Shown here: positions 51,899 through 62,128 of the stretch, piece by piece | Position numbering within the stretch: the stretch's first letter is position 1 | Layout of the letters: every line of letters begins with the position of its first letter | Source: Absidia repens | Taxonomy: Eukaryota; Mucoromycota; Mucoromycetes; Mucorales; Cunninghamellaceae | NCBI GenBank assembly: GCA_002105175.1 | Contig: MCGE01000005.1 | Location: 248,001 to 312,000, forward strand | Reading direction: 5' to 3' | Length of the DNA: 64,000 bases | Translations under genes and position numbers: made by a program | The notes under the pieces: generated by a model | What the model saw: only the letters and a program-made list of their open reading frames with translations | Told to the model about the DNA's origin: nothing | Database searches by the model: none

Positions 51899-53019
51899 AT
51901 GCATCGATTTGTTCAAAAGTACTCGTCATCACCATTGCAACTTCCTCACGAAGTGGATATCAGCAAAGTATGTGGAAGATGGGATTCTGCTCAAGCTCTT
52001 GCCTTCCCCACATTTGATGTACCTTCTGTCCACAACGTAAGCGTCAAATAAAAACACACCACTGCCAAACCATGATAATGTACTGACACTGCCTCGGTCA
52101 CTTTGGATCATATTATTCTTATTTTTTATTTTATTCTTTTAGCCTGTCGACTTTTTACGAAATGTGACTGATGAAAACTCTGCGGAATATAAGATCAAGA
52201 TTCAACACGGTACTACCACTCTTGCTTTCCAATTCCAAGGTGGCGTTGTGGTTGCAGTGGATTCTAGAGCTACTATGGGCAACTATATTGGTAAGTAAGG
52301 GTGACACTTTATTCCTTTCGACTAGATACTGAGCCTGTACTAATAACCGCTATTCGATTATTCTTCGTTTCTCACTCAAAAACTACATATCATAGCCTCA
52401 CAAACTGTCAAAAAGGTAATTGAAATCAATCCTTATCTATTGGGCACATTAGCCGGTGGTGCTGCTGATTGCCAATACTGGGAACGCGAATTGGGCCGTC
52501 GTTGTCGTTTATATGAATTACGAAACAAGGAACGTATCTCAGTCGCCGCCGCCTCCAAACTTTTGGCCAACATGGTTTATGCATACAAGGGAATGGGATT
52601 GTCAATGGGAACTATGGTGACGGGCTGGGACAAGTCTGGCCCCAATTTGTTTTACGTGGATTCAGATGGTGCTCGGATTAAGGGTGATATCTTTTCTGTG
52701 GGATCTGGCTCGACCTTTGCCTATGGTGTGTTGGATAGTGGATACGATCATGATTTGTCAGTCACAGATGCTTTAGAATTAGGACGACGATCGATTTACC
52801 ATGCTACTCACCGTGATGCAATGTCTGGTGGGTCTGTCAACTGTAAGTGCCACTGATATGAACCCCCCCCCCAATGATTCATCTATTGATTCTAAATACT
52901 CTTTATTGCTATCTGTAGTATATCATGTTACCGAAGAGGGATGGACTTACCATGGAAATCATGATGTTGGCCAATTACACTGGGATTATCAAGATGAAAC
53001 TGCTCGAGGTGCTCAATAA
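51899..53019 (+). CDS. pre2: 20S proteasome subunit beta5 (PRE2/PSMB5)
   Basis: Chymotrypsin-like catalytic subunit of the 20S proteasome. Four exons, 51899..52036, 52143..52290, 52396..52842 and 52919..53019, encode 277 residues. A propeptide of 69 residues ends KIQHG. The mature chain starts at Thr70 ([11 protein letters not shown]), the N-terminal nucleophile. Conserved parts follow: [20 protein letters not shown], the beta5 segment [55 protein letters not shown] and [17 protein letters not shown]. Lys33 ([17 protein letters not shown] context) and the SGS active-site loop are intact. The end [20 protein letters not shown] is standard. AATAAA follows at 53083. Confidence 0.97.
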
Positions 53020-53082
53020 CGAAATAGTTTATTTACTCCCTTCTCATATTATTTCAGCTGCTATTTTTATTTAACATGAACC

Positions 53083-53088
53083 AATAAA
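53083..53088 (+). terminator. Poly-A signal AATAAA of PRE2
   Basis: AATAAA 64 bases after the PRE2 stop codon and before a T-run, a normal position for cleavage and polyadenylation. Confidence 0.6.
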
Positions 53089-53199
53089 ACTTTTTTTTAC
53101 CCTTTATATTGCTGATGCTTTTTTTTTTTCTTGAAATAAAACATTGTGTAATGCATATTTCAATTATGGTGGAGTGGGAACCTTTTTGAGATTATAGTG

Positions 53200-53620
53200 A
53201 TCTAACATTAGCGACAGGACTAGTTTAGAAAAATTTACAGATCAGGGATAACAATATGCATGGTGAAACTCTTTGGCTTTGGATATAGGATTTGAGGGTA
53301 CCATTAGTTAACTTTTGGAGTCTTCATTAGCTTAGTTTAGTGTTAGCTTATCCTTAGCTTACATCTATATATGAATAAAATATGGTATGTTCTTACATAT
53401 CTCAATGAAAAACGTTCCATTATCCTCTCTCGTGCTATGTACAATAAATCTATTATTACCGTAGCACCTTTAGATTAGCATTGACAGCAGTTATTGTTCA
53501 ATAAAAGATATCCATTCATAGACTTTCTCATGTCTTGTCCGTCTTGTACAGTATTAGTTCCCTTTTTACAGTTGTCGATTTATCATTGGCATTTAAAGTT
53601 GGTCAATTTTTGTTGAGGGT
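53200..53620 (+). repeat. Dispersed SINE-like repeat (copy F), headless
   Basis: Plus strand: the core begins at GGACTAGTTTAGAAAAATTT (53218) and passes GCATGGTGAAACTCTTTGGC, TTCATTAGCTTAGTTTAGTG and GAATAAAATATGGT. Then come tail units starting CTCAATGAAAAACGTTCC (53400) and GTTCAATAAAAGATATCC (53496), each with a TGTACA(A/G)TA word. No tRNA-like head precedes it. Confidence 0.7.
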
Positions 53621-53884
53621 TCCAAGAATTTTAACCAAAAAATACAAATAAAAGGAATGTCATGTGGGGTAAATAAATACCTTCCGGTATGTTCTAACCA
53701 TGTGTTCATCGTTGCTTTTGTTCATCGTTGCTTTTGTTCATCATGGCCATTTTCTAAGGTAATTAATAAAATTCGTCTTACCCCTTATATTCAGAACCCA
53801 GTACAGATGACGGAATGCTGAACAAGAAACATTGATCGATCCTATCATCTATTTTTTTTTTTTTTTTATTTTTTTTTTTACTTG

Positions 53885-54110
53885 CTTCAAGGAAAAGTAT
53901 CCCAATATTCTCTCTCATGTCTTGTGCAATAGATGCCTTTTTTACTACCATGAGCGTTTTTAATTAGGGTTGACCAGTGTTCTGCTTCAATAAGATGCAT
54001 TAAGATATATCTCTTTTTCCTTTCTCATACTTTGTACAGTATAGTACTATACAATAGCTCCTTTATATCAGTGTTGTCCATCCTTATACCCTGCTCGCTT
54101 CTTTTATGCT
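53885..54110 (+). repeat. Isolated tail units of the dispersed repeat (copy G)
   Basis: Two consecutive tail units without core or head. One begins GCTTCAAGGAAAAGTATCCC, the next GCTTCAATAAGATGCATTAA. Both contain TCTCATxxTTTGTxCAxTA and a TAGGGTTGACC/CAGTGTTGTCC ending, as in the tails of F and H. Confidence 0.6.
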
Positions 54111-54790
54111 GAATGGCAGAGACTACCCGAAGGACAGGTTAGAAGCATTCAAACCCCGCACACGTGAAGTATTTTATTTTCTCTCGCCCGCCTTTTGAAC
54201 TTTTTCGTCTCTCATTCTTTTCATTTTTTCTTCACTATTCAACTTCTATGGGGTTATTTTGGATCTAGAATTATATCAGTACTAGTTTAGAAGGGGTTTC
54301 AGCTTAGGGATTACAAGATGCATGGGAAACCCCTTTTATTTTGGATTCAGGATTTGGGACCATCCTTTAGTTAATTTTTTGGAATCTTCATTAGCTTAGT
54401 TTAGTGTAAGTTCGTTTATAGTTGTATCTATATTTGAATAAAACATGTCTCTTTTTAACTGCTTCGATTAAAAGTGTCCCATTAATCTCCTTATCATGTC
54501 TTGTACAAGAGATCTCTTTTTTACTATCATCACCGTTTTGAATGACAATAGATATTACTATACATCAATATAAAAAGTTTCTTTAGTCTTTTTCATGCCC
54601 TGTACAATATATTAGCTCTATTTTTACAACACCTTTTAGCTTAGTGTTGACGATCCTTCAGATCTCCCGCCTTCATGCTTTGTCTTATAAATCCTTCGAT
54701 TGAGTCACTTTGTCACAATGAGCCCCTTGCTTTTTAGTTTTAGTATTCACCAATATGCTTCAATAAACTATTTTTTTTTTATTTATTTAC
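54110..54790 (+). repeat. Full plus-strand copy of the dispersed SINE-like repeat (copy H)
   Basis: Head: AATGGCAGAGACTACC ... GGTTAGAAGC with B-box-like ATTCAAACCCCGC at 54147-54159 and CACACGTG directly after. The core has ACTAGTTTAGAAGGGGTTTC, GATGCATGGGAAACCCC, TTTTGGATTCAGGATTTGGG and ends GAATAAAACATGTCTC at 54437-54452. Three tail units follow, ending near CAATATGCTTCAATAAAC. The head-core-tail order is the same as in minus-strand copy E. Confidence 0.75.
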
Positions 54791-55479
54791 CATCCTCTAA
54801 ACTATAGCCTGATAAAAAGTGCTACCATTATAGCTGTTTTGTGGATGTCCTCTCGAGTACTTGCCCTCTACTTTACCCATCATGACTAGTTTTTCTCCCC
54901 AAAGTCCCAGTGACTCCTAAGCAGACTTACCTCACTTAGTATCATAAATAGCCCTATTTTTGCTCTACCAATCATATATAAAGGGATTACGGTCGGCGCA
55001 TGTAGCCTCTGGTGGTAAGCATTTTTCACGAATTGTCCCACCCTTTGTGACCTAGCGACTGATTGACAGTTCTAGAACTCTTTATATGAGTGTAGTGACC
55101 GTACTCCCCCTCTATCGCTTACATCAATCCACCTATACCGTACCACCAGCGCAACCTCCACAAAATTAAGCATGTTGTATATATCCAGCTAGCTATTATC
55201 ATTTTTCTTGTGTGTCGGGTATGTAAAAAAAAAAAGGAAGCCCAAAGGGAAGTCAGTTGAGTCCAATCGGTCGCATACAATGTTGGTGAAATGGCGGAAC
55301 TGTCTAATCCCTGCCATTTTTTTTAACACATTTGAAATACCTAGTTGGTGGACGACGCAAAAAGTGGAAGCACACTCACACAGACGCAGTGTATATTGAT
55401 TGGCCATACATTAGTGGTTTCTTTTTTACACACATGAATACTCATTCGGAAAGGCAATTAAAAGTATTGGAGAGGCTAA

Positions 55480-55645
55480 TAATAAAATTACAAGACATAT
55501 TTTTACTCAGAAGTAGGTACATAAGCTATGAAACTAATATTAAGCTAAGCTATTGACGGTTCGCAACACTGAGATGAGATAATTCTAGTCTAATAATCGT
55601 CCAAATCACGAATCCAAAATGAAAGGATTTCCCCATGCTTTTTTG

Positions 55646-55689
<44 letters not shown>

Positions 55690-55745
55690 TCCCTGATTCA
55701 CTTCCTAACACTAATCCTAGATCATCATGTCTCTCATTGGGGCAT
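55480..55745 (-). repeat. Dispersed SINE-like repeat core (copy I)
   Basis: The complement of the core is clear: ACAAGACATATTTTTACTCAG, ACGAATCCAAAATGAAAGGA, TTTCCCCATGC and CTAACACTAATCCTAGATCAT. A T/A tract (55650-55688) is inserted within the core. No convincing head is found to the right. Confidence 0.65.
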
Positions 55746-55958
55746 CTATAAGTACCTAATCTAAAAAGAAAAAGCCCTCACCCCATGCAGACACCCAATA
55801 ATATGATTTCCAAAATATCCAGCGGACCGTCAGAGCGTTTATTGATTTCAAATAATAACAATATAAAGAAATAAATGATACAATATTATACTAAGCTAAA
55901 CTAAACTAAACAAATAAATATACTACGGTACACATTATTTTCTATTTTCTACTACACA

Positions 55959-57979
55959 TCAATCAGTTGTTGGTGTCACAGCTGGTATTGATAAAGAAGT
56001 GTTGTGATCCAGTGGTTTTTGTGGTGGGTCCAATTGCAATCGTTGTTTGAATTCCAATCGTAAAGCATCGAACGCCTTTTCCTTGACATCAAACCATGCT
56101 TGGGAATGGCCTTCCAGAATAGGTTTTTTGAGTGGCGCACCATGTTTGTTGACCCATGTAACAATATCTTGAATGTATTCTTGTTCGAGGTCGGCACCCA
56201 AAGCATGGAATTCGCGCCCACTTCCTTTTCGCTGCAACCGGTCAGCCCATTCGGATCGCATCTGTTGAGGGGTAGGTAAAAAGGCAGACTGACTGTAGAC
56301 GCGAGCCACGGCATAAGCTTGAAATTCAAAGAAGGAAAAGGTAGCAATATGGAAGGGGACGCCAATAAAAGAGAGAGTTGGATTTGGAATGTAAAAGATG
56401 TCCTTGTGAAGATTGAAGAGCTGTGATCCATCTTGTTTCACCAGTACCTTGTCTTCATCCAATTTCCCCTGGCGGCCACTAGGAATGTCACATGCATTGG
56501 TATTGCCATCGTCATGGAGTTCTTGAAGGAAGTGATAATTGAAAAGATACCCCGTACAAATAACAATAGCATCCACTTCAGTCAATATCGTCCCGTCCTG
56601 TAGTTCGATCGTCGCAGACTCTGGTGACTGGTTGTTTGGGTCGTTGCTGAATACGATGTTTTTGATTGCTGAGACACGCTTGACGTTAGGAGGCAACCAT
56701 GTTTTGACTTCTTCGCGGAATGCACGATACTTTTCATCAAAGCCATGATTAGATTCACGCACCGATTGATAGATAATTTTGCATCGATCACCAATATCAC
56801 GAGAAATATCCAATGCTGAAGTGCCATCACCAATGATGAGCACATTCTATGATGAAAAGAAACAGACAAGAGGTTGAGAACTGTGCTTATTTTAAAAGTC
56901 GATGATGGTCTTACCTTTCCTTCATAACCTTCAGGGACGCGATACTGCTTCGAATGTATTATAGTGCTGGGATATCTTTTTTTCCATTCAGAAAGTCCAG
57001 GAATGTTTGGGACAAAAGGTGCATGATAGTGTCCGGTTGATAATACCACTGCGTCGAAAATCTAATTAGAAAAAAACAAAAGCAACGATTAATCACTTGG
57101 ATCGCATTTGAAGGCAACTACCCTATCAATCCTACTAATATATTTTCACATATAGATTACTTACTTCTTCTTTCCAAGATGTTTTGATGACCTTGCGTTC
57201 GTCTCCATCCTTATCTTGAAGAGTTATCGCTATGACTTTTTTCGTGAGTACCTTCCATCCAGCTTGTTCGGGTAATTCGGTCAGTTTCTCCAATGAAGTG
57301 TTGAATTCAGTTATGTCATCTAATCCAAACTGTTTTGAGTAATCCTGGAGATAAGTCAATATTTTATCATGTGTTGTAAACCAAGGCTAAATAAAAAAGA
57401 AATCATGGATCAGAAGAAAATTAAAAAAAAAATTGGGTTTCTGTCTGTGTCTAAAATTACCGTATTTGTTGGCCAATCCAAGTCTTTGTATTTTAAAAGA
57501 GGGGTTGCCACATTATTTCTTAGTGATTGATAGCAAGGTGTTGGAGGAGCATGTCTTAAAACATCTTGATTGTTAAAATCATCTACAATTTCAAAAGGTA
57601 GAGTTGAATTTGACGGCGGCAGACTTGGTTGCACCAGTTGACTGGGTACAATGGCAGGGTAGTCTGGGGCAAGAGGTGGCTGGGCGTTGTATATCCAAGT
57701 CCCACCAGACGCTGGACTGCGTTCATAAATTACAACATCCAATCCTTCATCTTTAAGGACCTTGGCTGTTGGGAGCTACGAAATAAACTTATTAGACTAG
57801 CGATCGTTTCTTCTTCCATTCATTAGTATTACCCCTGCTGGGCCAGCTCCAATAACAGCCACTTTTTTGATTGAATTCTTCAACTTAAACGCTGGTGAGG
57901 TTGGATGGATATTTGGTTCAACAACATAATCGGGTTTCCAAAGCGTTTGATTTTGATTGACTAGATTTTGGACAGGCAT
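55959..57979 (-). CDS. Flavin-containing monooxygenase (FMO)
   Basis: FAD- and NADPH-dependent oxygenase acting on nitrogen or sulfur nucleophiles; the substrate is unknown. The start at 57979 gives MPVQNLVNQNQTLW. The FAD-binding motif is VAVIGAGPAG (residues 40-49) followed, after an intron placed within the motif, by LPTAKVLKDEGLDVVIYERS. The FMO-like central motif is VVLSTGHYHAPFVPNIPG. The NADPH-binding motif is VLIIGDGTSALDISRDIG. A later AIVICTGYLFNYHFL is the conserved ATG-like turn. It ends SIPAVTPTTD, TGA at 55959. About five introns, roughly 560 residues. The P-G spacing and order of sites fit fungal FMOs of the yeast FMO1 type. Divergent from the LAT-type permease, 1.06 kb apart. 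Confidence 0.9.
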
Positions 57980-59039
57980 ACTGATAATAGACTAATGGGG
58001 AAGGGGTGGAAAATTGAATGTAAAGAAAAAAAACGGGTCTGGTTCACATCTACTTTATTAGCCTAACATGCTGACATATCAATTATCATCTTTCTATTCT
58101 CATTGTCATAATTTTTTAAATGACACCATTATAAATCAATTGTTTTCCAAGTCTATGATAGAAAAAGGTTACGTTATGATACAATCGCATGACTGCATTG
58201 CGTGCCCTCCTCTTTTTTTCTCTTTTTTTACCGGAGAAACCTCTTTTCCCTTATCAACGACAGGTGATGGGAATAATGCTTATTGAAATCAACAGATATA
58301 TAATGTTTGCTTTTTAATATTTTGAAATGAGACCATATTTTAACTTTTTACTGAGTTTTTCAGGTTGACACGATCTTTCAAGACTGAAAATGTAGCGGGT
58401 TTTCAAAATTTAAGTTCATGCAGACACGACCCGAATTTCAAATTCTTTTTTGTAACCAATGTATTGGTATTGTTTGTATATTCACTCACTTGTCCAAATG
58501 AGATACTAACTTTTTCAGTGTAAGATTAGTATTCGGTTAGTAATACCTTTGAAAAAAAAAAGGAAAACGGAGAAGGGAGGAGAAACTAGATAAACTGTAG
58601 GCGGTGAGCGATTCTTTTTTTTTATTTTTATTATCATTAATATTTTGAGCAACATGTGGATTACAAGGTTTTTTGCGAAGATATGATATAAAATAACGCA
58701 TCATGTTTCCCTCAGACAGACATAAAAGAGTACGCTTTCGATGGTGTTATATCGATTTAAAAAGGTTTTCTTGAGATTTGGCATCATATCATACCGTAGT
58801 GAACCGATGATGATCATTTTACATGATGTTGTATCTTTTATCAATGCAATGGTATCATTTTCGTGATTTTTTGTAACACCATGATTGACTTTCTTTTTTT
58901 TCACCCTTTACCTTTGATTTCGATCATCATTTCCCCACCCTTATTATGCAATCTTGCAAAATATAAACCACTCGTATAAATATTTTCTTTCTTTCTTTTT
59001 TATTACAGTTTATTCTTTCAAAAAAAAAAACTCTCCCCA
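57980..59039. promoter_or_regulatory. Divergent promoter region of the FMO and permease genes
   Basis: 1.06 kb with no supported gene. T-rich blocks at 58205-58240 and 58610-58640, and an AATATAAACC near 58958 (about 80 bases before the permease start), which may be a TATA element. I find none of the dispersed repeat's landmarks here. Confidence 0.45.
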
Positions 59040-61144
59040 ATGGCGGACATTGAAAACATTCATGCAAAGGCACCCGAGCAAATCGACAAGCTTGCTCCGT
59101 TGGCTGTTGGAGGTATCTTTTTTTATTTTATTTTTATTCCGCACATATTTACTTAATATTTTAAACTTTATCATAGATCAAAAGTTAAACCGTCATTTGG
59201 GATATTTCAGCGGCACCATGATAAATAGTAAGTATCCTTTCTAATAAGCTCTTAATGTTTCAGGCTTCTCACCGTTTTTCTTTTTCTAGTTGGACAAATC
59301 ATTGGTACTGGCATCTTTTCCAATCCAGCCTTAATTTTGCAAAACACAGGTTCTGGTGCAATGATGCTGATCCTTTGGGGTAAGTAATATATTATTGAGG
59401 AATAAAGCAGAAGTCATGGAAATTGAATCCCCGTTTTTTTTTTTTTCTTTGTTAGTCATTGGCGCCATTACAGCCATTACTGGTTTGGCGGTGTTCATGG
59501 AATTAGGAACAATGGTAATGGGAAATGTACTAGAAGAATGACAAACTATATCTAAACTCGAATTCTATTTTTTAAAAATACAGCTTCCTCGAAGGTAAGA
59601 TATATATACAATTGATCAAATTGTCAATTTAGGTGATATACTTACAATGTATCTTTTTTTCTGTGACGGGTTTATTTTCTTAGCGCCGGTAAGTAACAAT
59701 CATGCTTTATTTCATATTTTATTCTAAATCAATTTATTTTATAGCCGAAAAGGAATATCTGGCCTACGCTTTTCCACGACCACGTCAATTAACAGCATTC
59801 ATTTTCATGATTATGATCGGTGTTTTTTCAAGAGGAGGAGGGTAAGCGCTTAGACATAGATAAATAAATAGAAGGATAAATATATAATTGTTAACTTTAT
59901 GGTGTCATGTCATTAGATTGGCTCAAGGTTCGCAAGTTTTTGGATCCAACATTGTTTATGCCATCAACGCTGGGCAATATAAAAATGACTGGCAGGCTCG
60001 TGGTTTTGGTGGTAAGCGGGCAACATGTCTTTATCAAAGATAAAAATAAAAAACACTTACATAAACTAATCAGCACTGTTATTCTAATGTTATTAGTTTT
60101 CTGCATAACATTTTGGATTCTTATGAACATTTTTTCTGCAAAGGTCAGTATTTTGATACAGCTCTTATCGCGGACGTTTAATTTACCATCGTACCCCCCT
60201 TTTTTTGTAGGTGGCCATTCGGTGCAACAATTTTTTCACAGTTTTAAAAATTACTCTTTTACTATTACTGATCTGTGTTGGATTTGCTGGTATGGCTGGA
60301 CGATTGCCTGATAGACCTGATTTTCACGAAAATTTCTCATTTGATGGAACACTCGACAATGCTGGGTCGTACGCAAATGCTATCTACTATGTCATTTTCT
60401 CCTATGGTGGCTACTATAATCTACAAAAGGTTACAGATGAATTGAAAGATCCTATTAAAAACTTACCTCGATGTGGTGTTTCTGCCGTAGGGTTGACTAC
60501 TGTTTTGTATCTCTTGGCTAATATTGGTAACTGCTCATCATTTAGGTTTGCCAGCGGACATTAATTTTTATTTTATTTTTAGCCTATCTATCAGTGTTAC
60601 CCCTGGATGAAATTCGTTCTTCAGATTTGACAGTAGCTGCTAATTTGTAAGCTATTTTATTATTATTAATATTGCACCATCCTGATTTTATTTCGTCTTT
60701 TAGGTTCAATACCGCCTTTGGCGGCATCTTTGGTAGTCGTGTACTGCCAGTATTTGTGGGATTGTCATCTTTTGGTTTTGTTGGTGTAAGTTTTTATCAT
60801 CCTCATCACCACTAAAATACAATACACTATACTAACTTGTTTTATTTGGGTTTTTTTTTATTATAAATATAATAGGTGGTAACATACTCTGGATCTCGGG
60901 TCATATTAGAGTTTGCTCGGCAAGGCCATTTACCATATGATCGTGTTTTCAGTCGCGTCCATCCTACACTACAAACCCCAATTGCTTCGCTTTTGTTACT
61001 CTATGTCATTACATTAATATTTTTATTGGCTCCTCCACCAGGTACTGCTTTCCAATTCATTATGGCTTTCAGTAATTATGGAGATTACTTTTTCGGTAAT
61101 ATACGCACAGCTATATTTGAGCGATAGTTGCTTACCATGACTCA

Positions 61145-61191
<47 letters not shown>

Positions 61192-61819
61192 TCGTTTTTA
61201 CTTCAATGAATGATGGCAGCCGCACTATGTGCTATTGGACTTTTGGTTTTGCGCCGAAGAGAACCAAGCATCAAACGCCCAATTCGTGCTCCTATTCCAT
61301 TTGTGATTTTCTATCTCCTCATTTGCATCTTCACTCTGGTCTTCGTCTATATCCCTCCTGCAAGTGCTCCGGCGGCATATCCTTACTGGGGTAAAATATA
61401 TCAAATCGCCCTCTTTACCATCTACCTGTTTTTATTGATATATTGATATATTATATAGTGCCCTACATTGCTTCCATCATTTTTGGTTTTATCTGCGTTG
61501 GACTTTGGGTAAAGAAAAAATTACCCCTGGAACGGAGTTTCAATGTTACAAATTTAACTGACCTGTCAATTTTTTTTAGTACATCAAAATGGTACGGTAT
61601 GATGGTCTTGGTCAGTCATATAACAATGAAATTCGAGTTGAAGGACAACTTGAATTATACAAGGATGTGTACAAGGATTACCAAAGTTCTGGAACAACAA
61701 TTACTTCATCTGCTCTAGCTTCTGCAACCAATGACTCATCCATTAATGATAGTGACAGTCTTAAGAAAGACAATCAGAAACGACCTGTTGTCCATATCAC
61801 ACAGTTGGACAGAGTGTAA
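59040..61819 (+). CDS. Amino-acid permease, MUP1/LAT type (APC superfamily)
   Basis: Membrane amino-acid importer of the L-type/MUP1 (methionine) group. The start MADIENIHAKAPEQ at 59040 is followed by LNRHLGYFSGTMINIGQIIG TGIF across introns; GxIIGTGIF is the helix-1 signature. Then ELGTMLPRSAAEKEYLAYAF, the family's ELG-xx-LPRSGG-E-Y motif, which is assembled from an 11-nt and a 5-nt exon. Other blocks: VFGSNIVYAINAGQ, YYVIFSYGGYYNLQKVTDELK, VGVVTYSGSRVILEFARQGHLP. The last helices end YIASIIFGFICVGLW, and the tail is S/T-rich to HITQLDRV, stop at 61819. There are more than a dozen introns; one has 44 T (61147-61190) before its GGCAG acceptor. About twelve membrane segments are expected. 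Confidence 0.9.
59584..59594 (+). other. 11-nt micro-exon of the LAT-type permease
   Basis: ACAG, then CTTCCTCGAAG, then GTAAGA. It encodes L-P-R plus two bases of Ser in the conserved ELGTMLPRS motif. Confidence 0.88.
59684..59688 (+). other. 5-nt micro-exon of the LAT-type permease
   Basis: TTCTTAG, then CGCCG, then GTAAGT. With AG from the exon before and CC from the exon after it encodes S-A-A and restores LPRSAAEKEYLAY. Removing it would shift the frame. Confidence 0.85.
61147..61190. repeat. 44-base T homopolymer in a permease intron
   Basis: Pure T run in the sense strand, about 30 bases upstream of the acceptor GGCAG at 61219. It acts as, or extends, the polypyrimidine tract. Confidence 0.9.
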
Positions 61820-62128
61820 TGAAAAGCTCATGGAAAAAATCACAACTGATGCACCATACCAATAGCCATAGGGGTTTTTATTTTTATTTTTAGCAATAAT
61901 GTTATTTCTAGTAGCTTTTAGTTGTATTCATTATTTTGTATTAGTAAGTGATGGCGATGTAGTTTTTAGTTGTAAATAAATAAATTACATTAGTGTGCGT
62001 TGACAGTATTATTATCAGCATTTTTGGCTTCATTTGCAGTCGAAACGGAGTATGAAATATTTTTGAATAAAAAACATCCCAAATTCAAAACAAGCTTTTT
62101 TATTCCTCTTTTATCATCAATATCCATC
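61820..62128. other. Intergenic region between the permease and the importin gene
   Basis: 309 bases. AATAAATAAA at 61975-61984 is the probable permease poly-A signal. The importin promoter and 5' UTR must lie in the same stretch. Nothing else is seen. Confidence 0.5.

Larger units (their letters stand above)
53020..55958. other. 3-kb gene-free region filled with repeats
   Basis: No gene is supported between PRE2 and the flavin monooxygenase. From about 53200 to 54790 the sequence is almost entirely plus-strand repeat material (copies F, G, H), followed by unassigned AT-rich sequence to 55480, a minus-strand core (copy I), an A/T tract at 55650-55688, and the monooxygenase 3' UTR. Around 54990-55010 is an A-box-like word TAGCCTCTGGTGGTAAGC without a good B box. 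Confidence 0.6.

Noticed and set aside
54985..55085. tRNA-like sequence with A-box-like TAGCCTCTGGTGGTAAGC
   Set aside because: No acceptable B box or cloverleaf stems follow; AGTTCTAGAACTC is a palindrome rather than a T-loop. It may be another decayed repeat head.
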